A stretch of 64,000 nt of DNA from Neomoorella sulfitireducens. Lineage in GTDB: Bacteria; Bacillota; DSM-521; Neomoorellales; Neomoorellaceae. The translations under genes and the position numbers were made by a program. The notes beneath the pieces are model-generated. The model was given only the letters and a program-made list of their open reading frames with translations. It did no database searches and had not been told where the DNA came from. The stretch covers positions 62,001 through 126,000 of the forward strand of contig NZ_JANRHG010000006.1 in assembly GCF_024733845.1 (NCBI RefSeq). The letters run 5' to 3'. Below are positions 54,370-61,735 of the stretch, one piece after another (positions within the stretch are counted from its first letter, which is position 1; each line of letters opens with the position of its first letter).

Positions 54370-56613
54370 TCATTTTATTGTACTTCCTTTGCTTGCAGGC
54401 CGTAGCTTAAAACGTTTGATCATTTCATTCAGGGTGCTCCGCTTCAGGCCGAGTATTTCTGCCGCCCGGGCCTGGACCCACTGGCTTTCTTCCAGGGCTT
54501 GAAGTATCAGGTTGGTTTCGTAGGCCGTTACAGCTTCTTTAAAACTCATTCCCCTGGTAAAGGCCCATCCCGAAGCACCTGTCGCCAGGTTACGGAACTG
54601 GCGCGGCAGGTCGCCGAGTTCGATTTTCCTGCCTTCAGTTAAAATTACCGCCCGCTCAATGACATTTTCCAGTTCGCGGACATTTCCCGGCCAGTCGGCC
54701 CGGACCAGGGCATCCATAGCTTCGCTGGTAAAACCGGCAACCTCCTTCCCCAGGCGCCGGCAAATCTTTTCCAGGAAATGCCGGGCAAGGAGGGGGATGT
54801 CGTCCCGCCTTTCCCGCAAGGGCGGCAGCCAGATGCTGATTACGTTGAGGCGGTAGAAGAGTTCCGGCCGGAAAGCACCTTCCTTAACCGCCTTTTCCAG
54901 GTCACGGTTGGTGGCTGCGAGCACCCGGACGTTGACCCGGGTGGGTCTCGTTTCTCCTACCCGCAGGAATTCCCCTTCCTGGAGGACCCGCAGGAGTTTG
55001 CTCTGGAGACCGGGGCTGATATCGCCGATTTCATCCAGGAAAATCGTTCCTTCATGGGCTTCTTCAAAAAGCCCTTTTTTAGCCGTCACCGCGCCCGTGA
55101 AGGCACCCCGGGCATGGCCGAAAAGTTCGCTTTCCAGCAAAGTTTCCGGTAGGGCGGCACAATTAATGCTTATGAAAGGCGCCTCGCTACGGCGGCTGTT
55201 ATAGTGGATGGCCCGGGCCACCAGTTCCTTACCCGTACCGCTTTCCCCGCGGATAAGTACGGTGGCATCGGTTTTGGCCACTTTTTCAATCAGGCGATAG
55301 ACTTCTTGCATGGCAGCGCTATTACCTACCAGCTGGCCAAACTGGCACTGGAAGACCTTGAGCTCCTGGCGCAGGTGAAGGTTGCTTTTTTCCAGCTGGG
55401 CAATAAGATAGGGCAGGCACATGCGGTTTTCGGCAAGGCCATGGTAGACGGCAATAGCCTTCTCCCGGCAGGAAGGATAACCGCAGGCACCGCAGTTTAG
55501 CTCGTCTTCCGGGGTAAGTTTACCCAGTTCGGCCAGGATGCTGCGGATGTCAGCCTCGCTGGGCCGGGGAAAGAATACAGTTTTGTCATGGAACTCCCGG
55601 CGTAAGTTTAAGCCTTCCAGGTTCAAGGACTGGGGTTTTGCCTGTTCCAATCCCTGGCGGGTAAATTCGGCTACAATTTTGCGCCGGCGGAAGGAAGAGA
55701 ATTTATTCTCCTGCATGGGACCGTTGATACAGCCTTTGCAGAAAAGCATATCAACCATGCGGGGAACCATCTTGCCTTCATTGACGGCCTTTAAAAATTC
55801 CAGGCAGTCCTCTCGTCCTTCCACTACCATGACCTGGTTGGCCAGGATATCGGCGTCAATCCCGGCGCTCCTGAGCAGGCCGCCACCGACAGGGTACAAC
55901 CGGCCCAGATAGCCCGGTTCACTGTCAAAATCGAGATTGCCGCACGCAGATAGATCAATATGTCGTGCAGCAAACATTTCCTTTAATTCGGGGAAGGTAA
56001 GCACGGCGTCGATGGCCCCGGCCACTTCCTCGTCCATGGCTTCGCCCTTTTTAGCTACACACGGCCCGATAAAAACCAGGCGATTATCCGGCCCGAGCTT
56101 TGTTTTCAGGTAACGGCCCAGGGCGATCATGGGTGATACCACGGGCACCAGCTGGGGTAAAAGGCGGGGGTAATACTTGCTAACCAGGTTCACCACTGCC
56201 GGGCAGGGGGTACTGATGAGCCCCTGGCGTTCACCGGCTTCCTGGAGGTAGCGGCGGTATTCCAGGGTGACCAGATGGGCGCCAAAGGCCACTTCATAGA
56301 CTCCTACAAACCCCATCTGTTTCAAAGCCGCCACCACCTGCCCCGGCCAGGCCGGGTGGAATTCGGCCACAAAGGAAGGGGCCAGGCAGGCAATAGTGCG
56401 GCCGGAGGCCAAAAATTGCTCCACCCTGGCAATTTCCCGTTCCACCAGCTTGGCCTGCTGGGCGCAGACCTGGATGCAATGACCGCAGGCTATACACAGT
56501 TCCGGGACCACCCGGGCCTGGCCTTCGATAACCTTAATCGCTTTAACCGGGCAGTTGCGGATGCAGGCGTAGCACATGCGGCATTTCCCTGTGATTGTTT
56601 TCACAATTTCCAT
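54370..56613 (-). CDS. Sigma-54 activator fused to ferredoxin and [FeFe]-hydrogenase-like sensor domains
   Basis: A 747-residue fusion. Two [4Fe-4S] ferredoxin motifs use Cys11/14/17/21 and Cys40/43/46/50. A degenerate hydrogenase-type domain (about 70-340) keeps counterparts of the L1-L3 motifs: STPCPAVV (Cys137), GPCVAKKGE (Cys185) and FCKGCING (Cys292, Cys295). A second Fe-S domain is CGACGYPSC (Cys374-382, Cys399). The AAA+ activator (about 425-660) has GESGTGKE (456-463) and GAFTGA (503-508), and a Fis-like helix-turn-helix ends it. No PAS or receiver domain is seen. I infer a redox- or H2-responsive activator. Confidence 0.92.
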   Translation of the reverse strand: MEIVKTITGKCRMCYACIRNCPVKAIKVIEGQARVVPELCIACGHCIQVCAQQAKLVEREIARVEQFLASGRTIACLAPSFVAEFHPAWPGQVVAALKQMGFVGVYEVAFGAHLVTLEYRRYLQEAGERQGLISTPCPAVVNLVSKYYPRLLPQLVPVVSPMIALGRYLKTKLGPDNRLVFIGPCVAKKGEAMDEEVAGAIDAVLTFPELKEMFAARHIDLSACGNLDFDSEPGYLGRLYPVGGGLLRSAGIDADILANQVMVVEGREDCLEFLKAVNEGKMVPRMVDMLFCKGCINGPMQENKFSSFRRRKIVAEFTRQGLEQAKPQSLNLEGLNLRREFHDKTVFFPRPSEADIRSILAELGKLTPEDELNCGACGYPSCREKAIAVYHGLAENRMCLPYLIAQLEKSNLHLRQELKVFQCQFGQLVGNSAAMQEVYRLIEKVAKTDATVLIRGESGTGKELVARAIHYNSRRSEAPFISINCAALPETLLESELFGHARGAFTGAVTAKKGLFEEAHEGTIFLDEIGDISPGLQSKLLRVLQEGEFLRVGETRPTRVNVRVLAATNRDLEKAVKEGAFRPELFYRLNVISIWLPPLRERRDDIPLLARHFLEKICRRLGKEVAGFTSEAMDALVRADWPGNVRELENVIERAVILTEGRKIELGDLPRQFRNLATGASGWAFTRGMSFKEAVTAYETNLILQALEESQWVQARAAEILGLKRSTLNEMIKRFKLRPASKGSTIK

Positions 56614-56650
56614 CGTATACCACCCTTACCCGTACTATTTTTCTTTATCT

Positions 56651-56710
56651 ATTATACAATACATGTAGCCGGATGGCGAGACGGATTTTTGAATTAGCAC
56701 CGGTGCTAAT
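56651..56710 (-). promoter_or_regulatory. Promoter region of the activator gene with an 18-bp palindrome
   Basis: TATAAT (56656-56651 on the minus strand) with a poor -35 box. An 18-bp perfect palindrome, ATTAGCACCGGTGCTAAT, lies at 56693-56710, centred near -58 from the predicted start. Both features suit an activator-dependent promoter. Confidence 0.6.
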
Positions 56711-56721
56711 GTAAAACAGCA

Positions 56722-56758
56722 AAAGAAAAGCTACCTTGAAAAACAAGCAAGGTAGCTT
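56722..56758 (-). terminator. Terminator after the small XRE regulator
   Basis: AAGCTACCTTG / CAAGGTAGCTT (56729-56758) with an 8-base loop. On the minus strand it is followed by TTCTTTTG. Confidence 0.8.
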
Positions 56759-56811
56759 CAAATAGGAGGTACACTAGGTGTACGCCTTTGTCTCAACAGT
56801 TATATTTATCA

Positions 56812-57018
56812 CTATTCGTGATTAATGTTGCTAAAAAACAAGTCATCGACCGTAAGACCGAAAAAATCGGCCAGCTTCTTCATGGTATCCTTCCTGGGAT
56901 TACGCCGGCCCCTTTCAATCATGGCATATGCACTCTGGGTAATTCCTACAGCAAGCGCTACCTTTTTCTGGGTGAGGCCACGCTCCCGGCGTAGCTGGTA
57001 CATTTTTTCATTTCGCAT
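56812..57018 (-). CDS. Small XRE-family helix-turn-helix regulator
   Basis: A 68-residue Cro/CI-like protein consisting almost only of the DNA-binding domain: MYQLRRERGLTQKKVALAVGITQSAYAMIERGRRNPRKDTMKKLADFFGLTVDDLF. ATG at 57018 is preferred, four bases after GGTGAT; an ATG four codons upstream is possible. It is divergent from a second XRE gene, with three shared operator-like sites between them. A TTGACA-17-TTAAAT promoter (57086-57058) contains one of them. No effector domain is seen. Confidence 0.9.
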   Translation of the reverse strand: MRNEKMYQLRRERGLTQKKVALAVGITQSAYAMIERGRRNPRKDTMKKLADFFGLTVDDLFFSNINHE

Positions 57019-57057
57019 AGAGATCACCATATATGGTTAGGGAAATCTCTTGTTAGT

Positions 57058-57086
57058 ATTTAATCACGATTTGCAATTTATGTCAA
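57058..57086 (-). promoter_or_regulatory. Promoter of the small XRE gene
   Basis: Minus strand TTGACA (57086-57081), 17-base spacer, TTAAAT (57063-57058). Operator-like site 1 (57063-57077) fills the spacer. Confidence 0.75.
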
Positions 57087-57143
57087 GAGAGCTTGATTAT
57101 CACAATTAGTAATATAATATTGTTTGCTATCACAAAAAGTGTT
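57063..57143. promoter_or_regulatory. Three operator-like half-palindromes between divergent XRE genes
   Basis: ATCAC-GATTT-GCAAT (57063-57077), ATCAC-AATTA-GTAAT (57099-57113) and ATCAC-AAAAA-GTGTT (57129-57143). All fit an ATCAC-N5-GTGAT pattern with the left half identical, spaced 36 and 30 bases. Confidence 0.65.
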
Positions 57144-57147
57144 AAAT
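57120..57147 (+). promoter_or_regulatory. Candidate promoter of the larger XRE gene
   Basis: TTGTTT (57120-57125), 16-base spacer, TTAAAT (57142-57147). Operator-like site 3 fills the spacer, mirroring the other promoter. Confidence 0.5.
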
Positions 57148-57227
57148 TGGCAGTGAAGAGCTAGCTTGCATCAACGAGATTATTACTGTCAAATCTTATT
57201 GCTTTATAAGTCAACTGGGGGTCTATT

Positions 57228-57674
57228 ATGAAAACCCTTGGCGAAAGATTAGCAGCTTTACGTAAAGAAAAAGCCTTAACCCAGGCAGAAGTGGCCCGCC
57301 GGCTCAACATGGGTCAGAGCACTATTGCTATGTATGAAAGGAATAAACGATCCCCCGATGCCGAAACTTTACAAAAACTGGCGGACTTTTTTCAGGTATC
57401 CATCGATTTTCTGCTGGGACGGGTTGATTATCCCCATCTGGTATCTTATGAACAACAGGAGGAAAAGCAGCGTAAAACAACTTTGTTTCTCAAGGAGCCT
57501 TGCGGCAGGACTTTTCTTGCCGATCCCCTGTTGGAAGCTTTATTTAAGCATCTTTCTGGACTGACACCCCAGGAGAAGGCCAAACTGGCCCGGCATTTAT
57601 ACCAGGCTTTGAAAGAAATAGAAAACGAAAGAATACACCAACAGCCCGGTACCCCGGACCGGTCGTCAAATTGA
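57228..57674 (+). CDS. XRE-family regulator with C-terminal extension
   Basis: A 148-residue protein. Residues 1-65 are a helix-turn-helix domain (LGERLAALRKEKALTQAEVARRLNMGQSTIAMYERNKRSPDAETLQKLADFFQVSIDFLLG). The remaining 80 residues are charged with one cysteine, and include LLEALFKHLSGLTPQEKAKLARHLYQALKEIE, which may be a dimerisation helix pair. It lies divergently to the small XRE gene, and its tail ends about 190 bases before the sigma-54 promoter of glcD. It is likely to regulate itself and its neighbours; the signal is unknown. Confidence 0.9.
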   Translation: MKTLGERLAALRKEKALTQAEVARRLNMGQSTIAMYERNKRSPDAETLQKLADFFQVSIDFLLGRVDYPHLVSYEQQEEKQRKTTLFLKEPCGRTFLADPLLEALFKHLSGLTPQEKAKLARHLYQALKEIENERIHQQPGTPDRSSN

Positions 57675-57998
57675 ATTTATGATAAAGATTGACCTGCCGG
57701 AAACACGAAACAATTCCCAAAGGTTGAACGTTACAACTGTACTCCTGTTTTGCAAATCTGAAACATATGCTGCCTGTCCTGGATTATGTATATTCTTTTC
57801 CATCCTGTTATCTTAATCTTATACGGCTCCCCTGCTCCTGCCCGGTTAAAACTCTATATCTGGCATGAGTCTTGCAGAATATTGTTACCAGCCAGGCTAA
57901 ACCGATCTATCCAGAGAACTGTAACTTTTAAACACGTAACCGCGTTTCGTCACTAAATTAATTCAATATTTAGCATATACAGGGGGAGGCCGCTTTTA
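57675..57998. other. Control region upstream of glcD
   Basis: 324 bases without a gene. It contains the sigma-54 promoter at 57860-57876. An imperfect palindrome GTTGAACGTTACAAC at 57724-57738, about 137 bases upstream of the -24 box, lies at a distance usual for an activator-binding site. The leader from the predicted start (near 57888) to the ATG is about 110 bases. Confidence 0.6.
57860..57876 (+). promoter_or_regulatory. Sigma-54 (-24/-12) promoter of the glcD-glcF operon
   Basis: CTGGCATGAGTCTTGCA: GG at 57862-57863 and GC at 57874-57875 with exactly 10 bases between. 16 of 17 positions fit the consensus YTGGCACGRNNNTTGCW. Start predicted near 57888. Confidence 0.88.
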
Positions 57999-59411
57999 AT
58001 GCTGCCAGCAGATCTAATTCGCCAGGTGGAAAAGATCGCCGGGCTGGAAAACGTTTTTACCGACGAGGCCAACCGCCTCTGCTACGCCACCGATTCATCC
58101 CTTTTATCCCAGATCAATAACTGGGTACCCGACCTGGTTGTCCGGGTCACAAATACAGAACAGGTATCTAACATCCTGAAACTGGCCAATCAACACCGGG
58201 TACCGGTAATACCACGGGGAGCCGGTACCGGCCAGTGCTGCGGTGCCGTTGCTTGCCGGGGCGGCATCGTCATGGATTTAAGCAGTATGAACCGGATCCT
58301 CAACCTCGATCTGGAAAACCTCCAGGTGGTGGTCCAACCGGGAATCGTCCATGCCGACCTGAATAAAGCCCTGGCCGCCCACGGCTTCTTCTTCCCCCCT
58401 GACCCGGGCAGCACCAAGATGTGCACCCTGGGCGGGATGGTAGTCTTTAACTCCAGCGGGCAGCGCTCTGTCAAATACGGGACCACCAAACAATATATCC
58501 TAGGCCTGGAAGTAGTCCTGCCCAGCGGAGAAGTAATTGTCACCGGTGGGGCCCGGTCCCGCGCCCTCAAATCGGTGGCAGGTTACGATCTAACCAGTTT
58601 ATTCACCGGTTCGGAAGGCACCCTGGGTATAGTTACCCGCATCCGCCTCAAGGTTCTGCCCATCCCGGAAAAACGCGGCCTGGTGGTAGCTTTTTTCGAT
58701 AAGTTAGAGGCTTCCGGGCAGGCGGTTATCCAGGTTTTCCGCCGGCGCCTCCTGCCTTCGGCCATTGAAATCATGGATCGTACGGCCATGAAAGCGGCCA
58801 CCATGTATAAGCCTGAGCTGGAACTCCCGCCGGCCGAAGCCATGCTCCTCTTTGAGGTAGATGGTTCACCGGCGGAGGTGGCCTACCAGGCGCAAAATAT
58901 TGCGGCCATTTGCCAGCAGTTTGCCAACCAGGTAGAGTGGACCGACGACCCTAAGCGTCTAATTGAGTTATGGACCGCCCGAAGCGTGGTAGGCGCCGCC
59001 GCCGGCCGGGTAAAACCCGGCGCCACGCGGGTATACATCGGTGAAGACATCTGCGTACCCGTAATCAGGGTCCCGGAAGCCCTGCGCCGCATCCAGGAGC
59101 TGAGCGAGCAATATAATATCCCCATTGTTACCTACGGCCACATCGGCGACGGCAACCTGCATGCCGCCCCGGTTATCAATACCTACGATAGCGCGGAAAT
59201 CGAAAAAGTAAAACAGTTGGGCGACGCCGTCCACCGCATGGCCCTGGAGATGGAAGGTACGACTACGGGCGAGCACGGCGTCGGCCTTACCCGCGCAGGG
59301 TATATGGAGGAAGAACTGGGACCGGCCCTGCAAGTGATGCGCCAGATTAAACGCCTCCTGGACCCCCTGAACATTTTGAATCCGGGCAAAATGGCCCTGG
59401 ACGAAAATTAG
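57999..59411 (+). CDS. glcD: FAD-linked 2-hydroxyacid dehydrogenase (GlcD/lactate-dehydrogenase-like)
   Basis: A 470-residue flavoprotein. The FAD domain (PCMH type) has VIPRGAGTGQCCGAVACRGGIVMDLSSMNRI and TLGGMVVFNSSGQRSVKYGTTKQYILGLE, with YDLTSLFTGSEGTLGI. The C-terminal cap has THIGDGNLHAAP-like YGHIGDGNLHAAP and GTTTGEHGVGLTRAGYM. It oxidises glycolate, D-lactate or a related acid. The ATG follows GGGGGAGG. It is the first gene of a two-gene operon behind the sigma-54 promoter. No electron-transfer flavoprotein genes are next to it. Confidence 0.92.
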   Translation: MLPADLIRQVEKIAGLENVFTDEANRLCYATDSSLLSQINNWVPDLVVRVTNTEQVSNILKLANQHRVPVIPRGAGTGQCCGAVACRGGIVMDLSSMNRILNLDLENLQVVVQPGIVHADLNKALAAHGFFFPPDPGSTKMCTLGGMVVFNSSGQRSVKYGTTKQYILGLEVVLPSGEVIVTGGARSRALKSVAGYDLTSLFTGSEGTLGIVTRIRLKVLPIPEKRGLVVAFFDKLEASGQAVIQVFRRRLLPSAIEIMDRTAMKAATMYKPELELPPAEAMLLFEVDGSPAEVAYQAQNIAAICQQFANQVEWTDDPKRLIELWTARSVVGAAAGRVKPGATRVYIGEDICVPVIRVPEALRRIQELSEQYNIPIVTYGHIGDGNLHAAPVINTYDSAEIEKVKQLGDAVHRMALEMEGTTTGEHGVGLTRAGYMEEELGPALQVMRQIKRLLDPLNILNPGKMALDEN

Positions 59412-59423
59412 GGGGGATCTCCT

Positions 59424-60740
59424 TTGTATATGCCTGTTGACCTGAAACAGGAATTAATGCCCTGTGTACGCTGCGGCCAGTGCCGTTCTGTCTGCCCGGT
59501 TTTCCTGGCTAAAGGTGTAGAGAGCGATGCACCCCGGGGCAGGGTCACCCTTGTCCGCGCCCTCCTCGAAGGCCGTATTGATCCTACCGATATCCTTAAT
59601 GAAAAAATACAACAATGCCTTCTCTGCCGTACCTGCGTCCAGGAATGTCCCAGCGGCGTTCATGTAGAACGGATCATCATCGCCGCCCGGGAAAAACTGG
59701 CTGGTGTTACGGGTATATCCCGGGAGAAAAAACTGGTAGTGCGCTGGCTGTTACCCAATTTGCAGCGCCTGCGCCTCTTCCTTCCCGTGATAGCCAGGGT
59801 CCAGGGCCTTCTTGCCCGGCGCGTTAATAATAGCGATTACCAGGCTCCTCGTTTCAACGTGCCCCTGGCCGGCAGACGCCTGTTGCCCGTCCTAACGGGG
59901 CACACCATTGCTACGATGTCTTCCGGCGGCAAGCCGTTCCCCGCAACGGCAAGCAGTTTAAAGGCGGAAAAAACAGGGGTGGTTGCGGGCGCAAACATGA
60001 CGCCGGAAGCTGCTGCGACCGATAACGGGTTAAAAAAACAGGCGCGGGTGGCCTTTTTTACCGGCTGCCTGATGAATTACGGTTATCCCCATGTCGGCCG
60101 TGATGTAGTAGAAGTATTGCAACGTAACCTGGTAGAGGTTGTCATCCCCGAGAAACAGGTATGTTGCGGCCTGCCCATGCTGGCTGCCGGTGACAGGAAT
60201 ACTTTCAACCGGATGCGGGAGGAAAACCTCCGTGCCTTGCGCTCTATCCACTCCGATGCCGTTATTACCGCCTGCGCCAGCTGTGGTTCGACTTTAAAAG
60301 AATTCTATGCCGGCGAACTTGAGGCCCCAATCTATGATTTCTCCGAATTTCTCCTGGCCATTGATTTTCGCCCACCCCGAGGGACAATGGTACAAAATGT
60401 TACCTATCACGACCCCTGCCACCTGCGCAAAGCCCAGGGGATAAAATCACAGCCCCGCCAGCTGTTGAAAAGCGTTCCCGGCCTTACCTTAAAAGAGGTC
60501 AGCAACCCCGACCGTTGCTGCGGCTTTGGCGGCACCTTCAGCCTGACTTACCCCGACCTCGCACGTACCATCGGGGTCACTAAAGTGAAGGATCTGATGC
60601 AAACAGGCGCCGACACAGTGGTCACGGCCTGTCCGGGCTGCATGCTCCAGCTGGCGAGCGGCCTTTACTCCCAGGGCAGCCAGGCAAAAGTCCTACACCT
60701 GGCCGAGCTGCTGGCTGCTTCCTACCGTGCCGAGGAATAA
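59424..60740 (+). CDS. glcF: Fe-S subunit of glycolate/lactate oxidase (GlcF-like, CCG domains)
   Basis: A 438-residue iron-sulfur protein. Two [4Fe-4S] ferredoxin motifs are CVRCGQCRSVCPV (about residue 14) and CLLCRTCVQECPSG (about 68). Two CCG domains follow (CCGLPMLAAGD, and CCGFGGTFSLTYPD near 365), with ACASCGSTLKEF and ACPGCMLQLASG. Electrons from GlcD would pass here to a quinone or other carrier. An unusual low-complexity Ala/Gly/Thr-rich linker (about 155-205) separates the halves. The TTG at 59424 has GGGGGGATC upstream; ATG 59430 is possible. Confidence 0.92.
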   Translation: MYMPVDLKQELMPCVRCGQCRSVCPVFLAKGVESDAPRGRVTLVRALLEGRIDPTDILNEKIQQCLLCRTCVQECPSGVHVERIIIAAREKLAGVTGISREKKLVVRWLLPNLQRLRLFLPVIARVQGLLARRVNNSDYQAPRFNVPLAGRRLLPVLTGHTIATMSSGGKPFPATASSLKAEKTGVVAGANMTPEAAATDNGLKKQARVAFFTGCLMNYGYPHVGRDVVEVLQRNLVEVVIPEKQVCCGLPMLAAGDRNTFNRMREENLRALRSIHSDAVITACASCGSTLKEFYAGELEAPIYDFSEFLLAIDFRPPRGTMVQNVTYHDPCHLRKAQGIKSQPRQLLKSVPGLTLKEVSNPDRCCGFGGTFSLTYPDLARTIGVTKVKDLMQTGADTVVTACPGCMLQLASGLYSQGSQAKVLHLAELLAASYRAEE

Positions 60741-60833
60741 ACCTGTTGGTCTTATGACTAATAAGAAGCTACTCCGGAACGGATTGGCCCGGATGGATCG
60801 GACTGCCACGGCTGCCTACAGGTACCTGTCACC

Positions 60834-61475
60834 TCATCTTTTTCCCAAAAAATCTTCCTGCTTTTTCTCTTTCAGCTCCTGAAATAATGGCACTGCCACA
60901 GCGGCCATAGCGCGATAACCCTCTACACTGGGGTGGGCGTCGTCTACGAAGTATTCCTTGCGGCCCCACCCCGTGTCCCCTTCCAGGAGAGGGGTATAAA
61001 AGTCCAAAAGCCTTAACCCTCCGGACACGGCTAGAGCCCGGCAGGCGTCACGATAAGCCGCCAGGAGTGCTGCCATCTTCTCCAGGAAAGATAAGGGGAT
61101 ATCCGAGCCCGTATGGCAGAGGGGCGGTGGCAGGGCTATTACCGGCTGGATGCCGGATTCCAGTGCCTTTCTTACCATGCCTTGGATATTATCCATTACT
61201 TCTGTAACGGTCAATCCGGCCCAGGCATCGTTAGTGCCGCCCATGATGGTCACCGCCAGCGGCCGCAGTTCGGTGACGTCCCGGTCGAAACGGGCCAGCA
61301 TTTCGCCGGTTGTTTCACCATTAACGCCCTGGTTTACCACCACCAGGCCGGTAGCACGGCCTGCCTGATCCAGCCATGAAACCTCCGGGCCAAAGGGGTA
61401 GCCCCACGTCAAGCTATCGCCTAAACCAACCAGTTCGATTCCCTTCAGGTCCTCCCTGGCTTCGCGTGATTTCAT
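60834..61475 (-). CDS. SGNH/GDSL-family esterase-like hydrolase
   Basis: About 213 residues. All four SGNH blocks are visible: VGLGDSLTWGYPFG (catalytic Ser), VVVNQGVNGETTGEM (Gly), TIMGGTNDAW (Asn) and FVDDAHPSVEGYRAM (Asp and His). No signal peptide remains if ATG 61475 is the start (AAGGGAAGAG upstream). A GTG 87 bases upstream would add a hydrophobic stretch and is an alternative. Substrate is unknown; lysophospholipases and acetyl-esterases share this fold. It stands alone, facing the glcF end. Confidence 0.88.
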   Translation of the reverse strand: MKSREAREDLKGIELVGLGDSLTWGYPFGPEVSWLDQAGRATGLVVVNQGVNGETTGEMLARFDRDVTELRPLAVTIMGGTNDAWAGLTVTEVMDNIQGMVRKALESGIQPVIALPPPLCHTGSDIPLSFLEKMAALLAAYRDACRALAVSGGLRLLDFYTPLLEGDTGWGRKEYFVDDAHPSVEGYRAMAAVAVPLFQELKEKKQEDFLGKR

Positions 61476-61645
61476 AACCACTCTTCCCTTCATTAACGAA
61501 ATAAATGTTAACAACAAAATAATCCCACTGTTAACGCCGCCGGCAGGAGAATTAACTTCCACTAAAAAGCCAGCAAGAAAATATATTTTTACCTTTTAAT
61601 GTGCTATCTTATTCGCCCTGAAAACCTTTTTTCCTTCCCGGGATA

Positions 61646-61690
61646 TAAAAAGAGGGGTAGACTGCAGGTTACTGCACTGGTCTACCCCTC
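61646..61690 (-). terminator. Terminator after hydA
   Basis: GAGGGGTAGAC / GTCTACCCCTC (61652-61690) with an inner TGCAG / CTGCA pairing, followed by TTTTTATAT on the minus strand. Confidence 0.9.
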
Positions 61691-61735
61691 GATAAACATT
61701 TACAGGAAGCAAGGTGCTTCAGCCGGGGCTACACC

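Noticed and set aside
57675-57998. SigA-type promoter for glcD
   Set aside because: No convincing -35/-10 pair with good spacing is seen, while the -24/-12 element is almost perfect.
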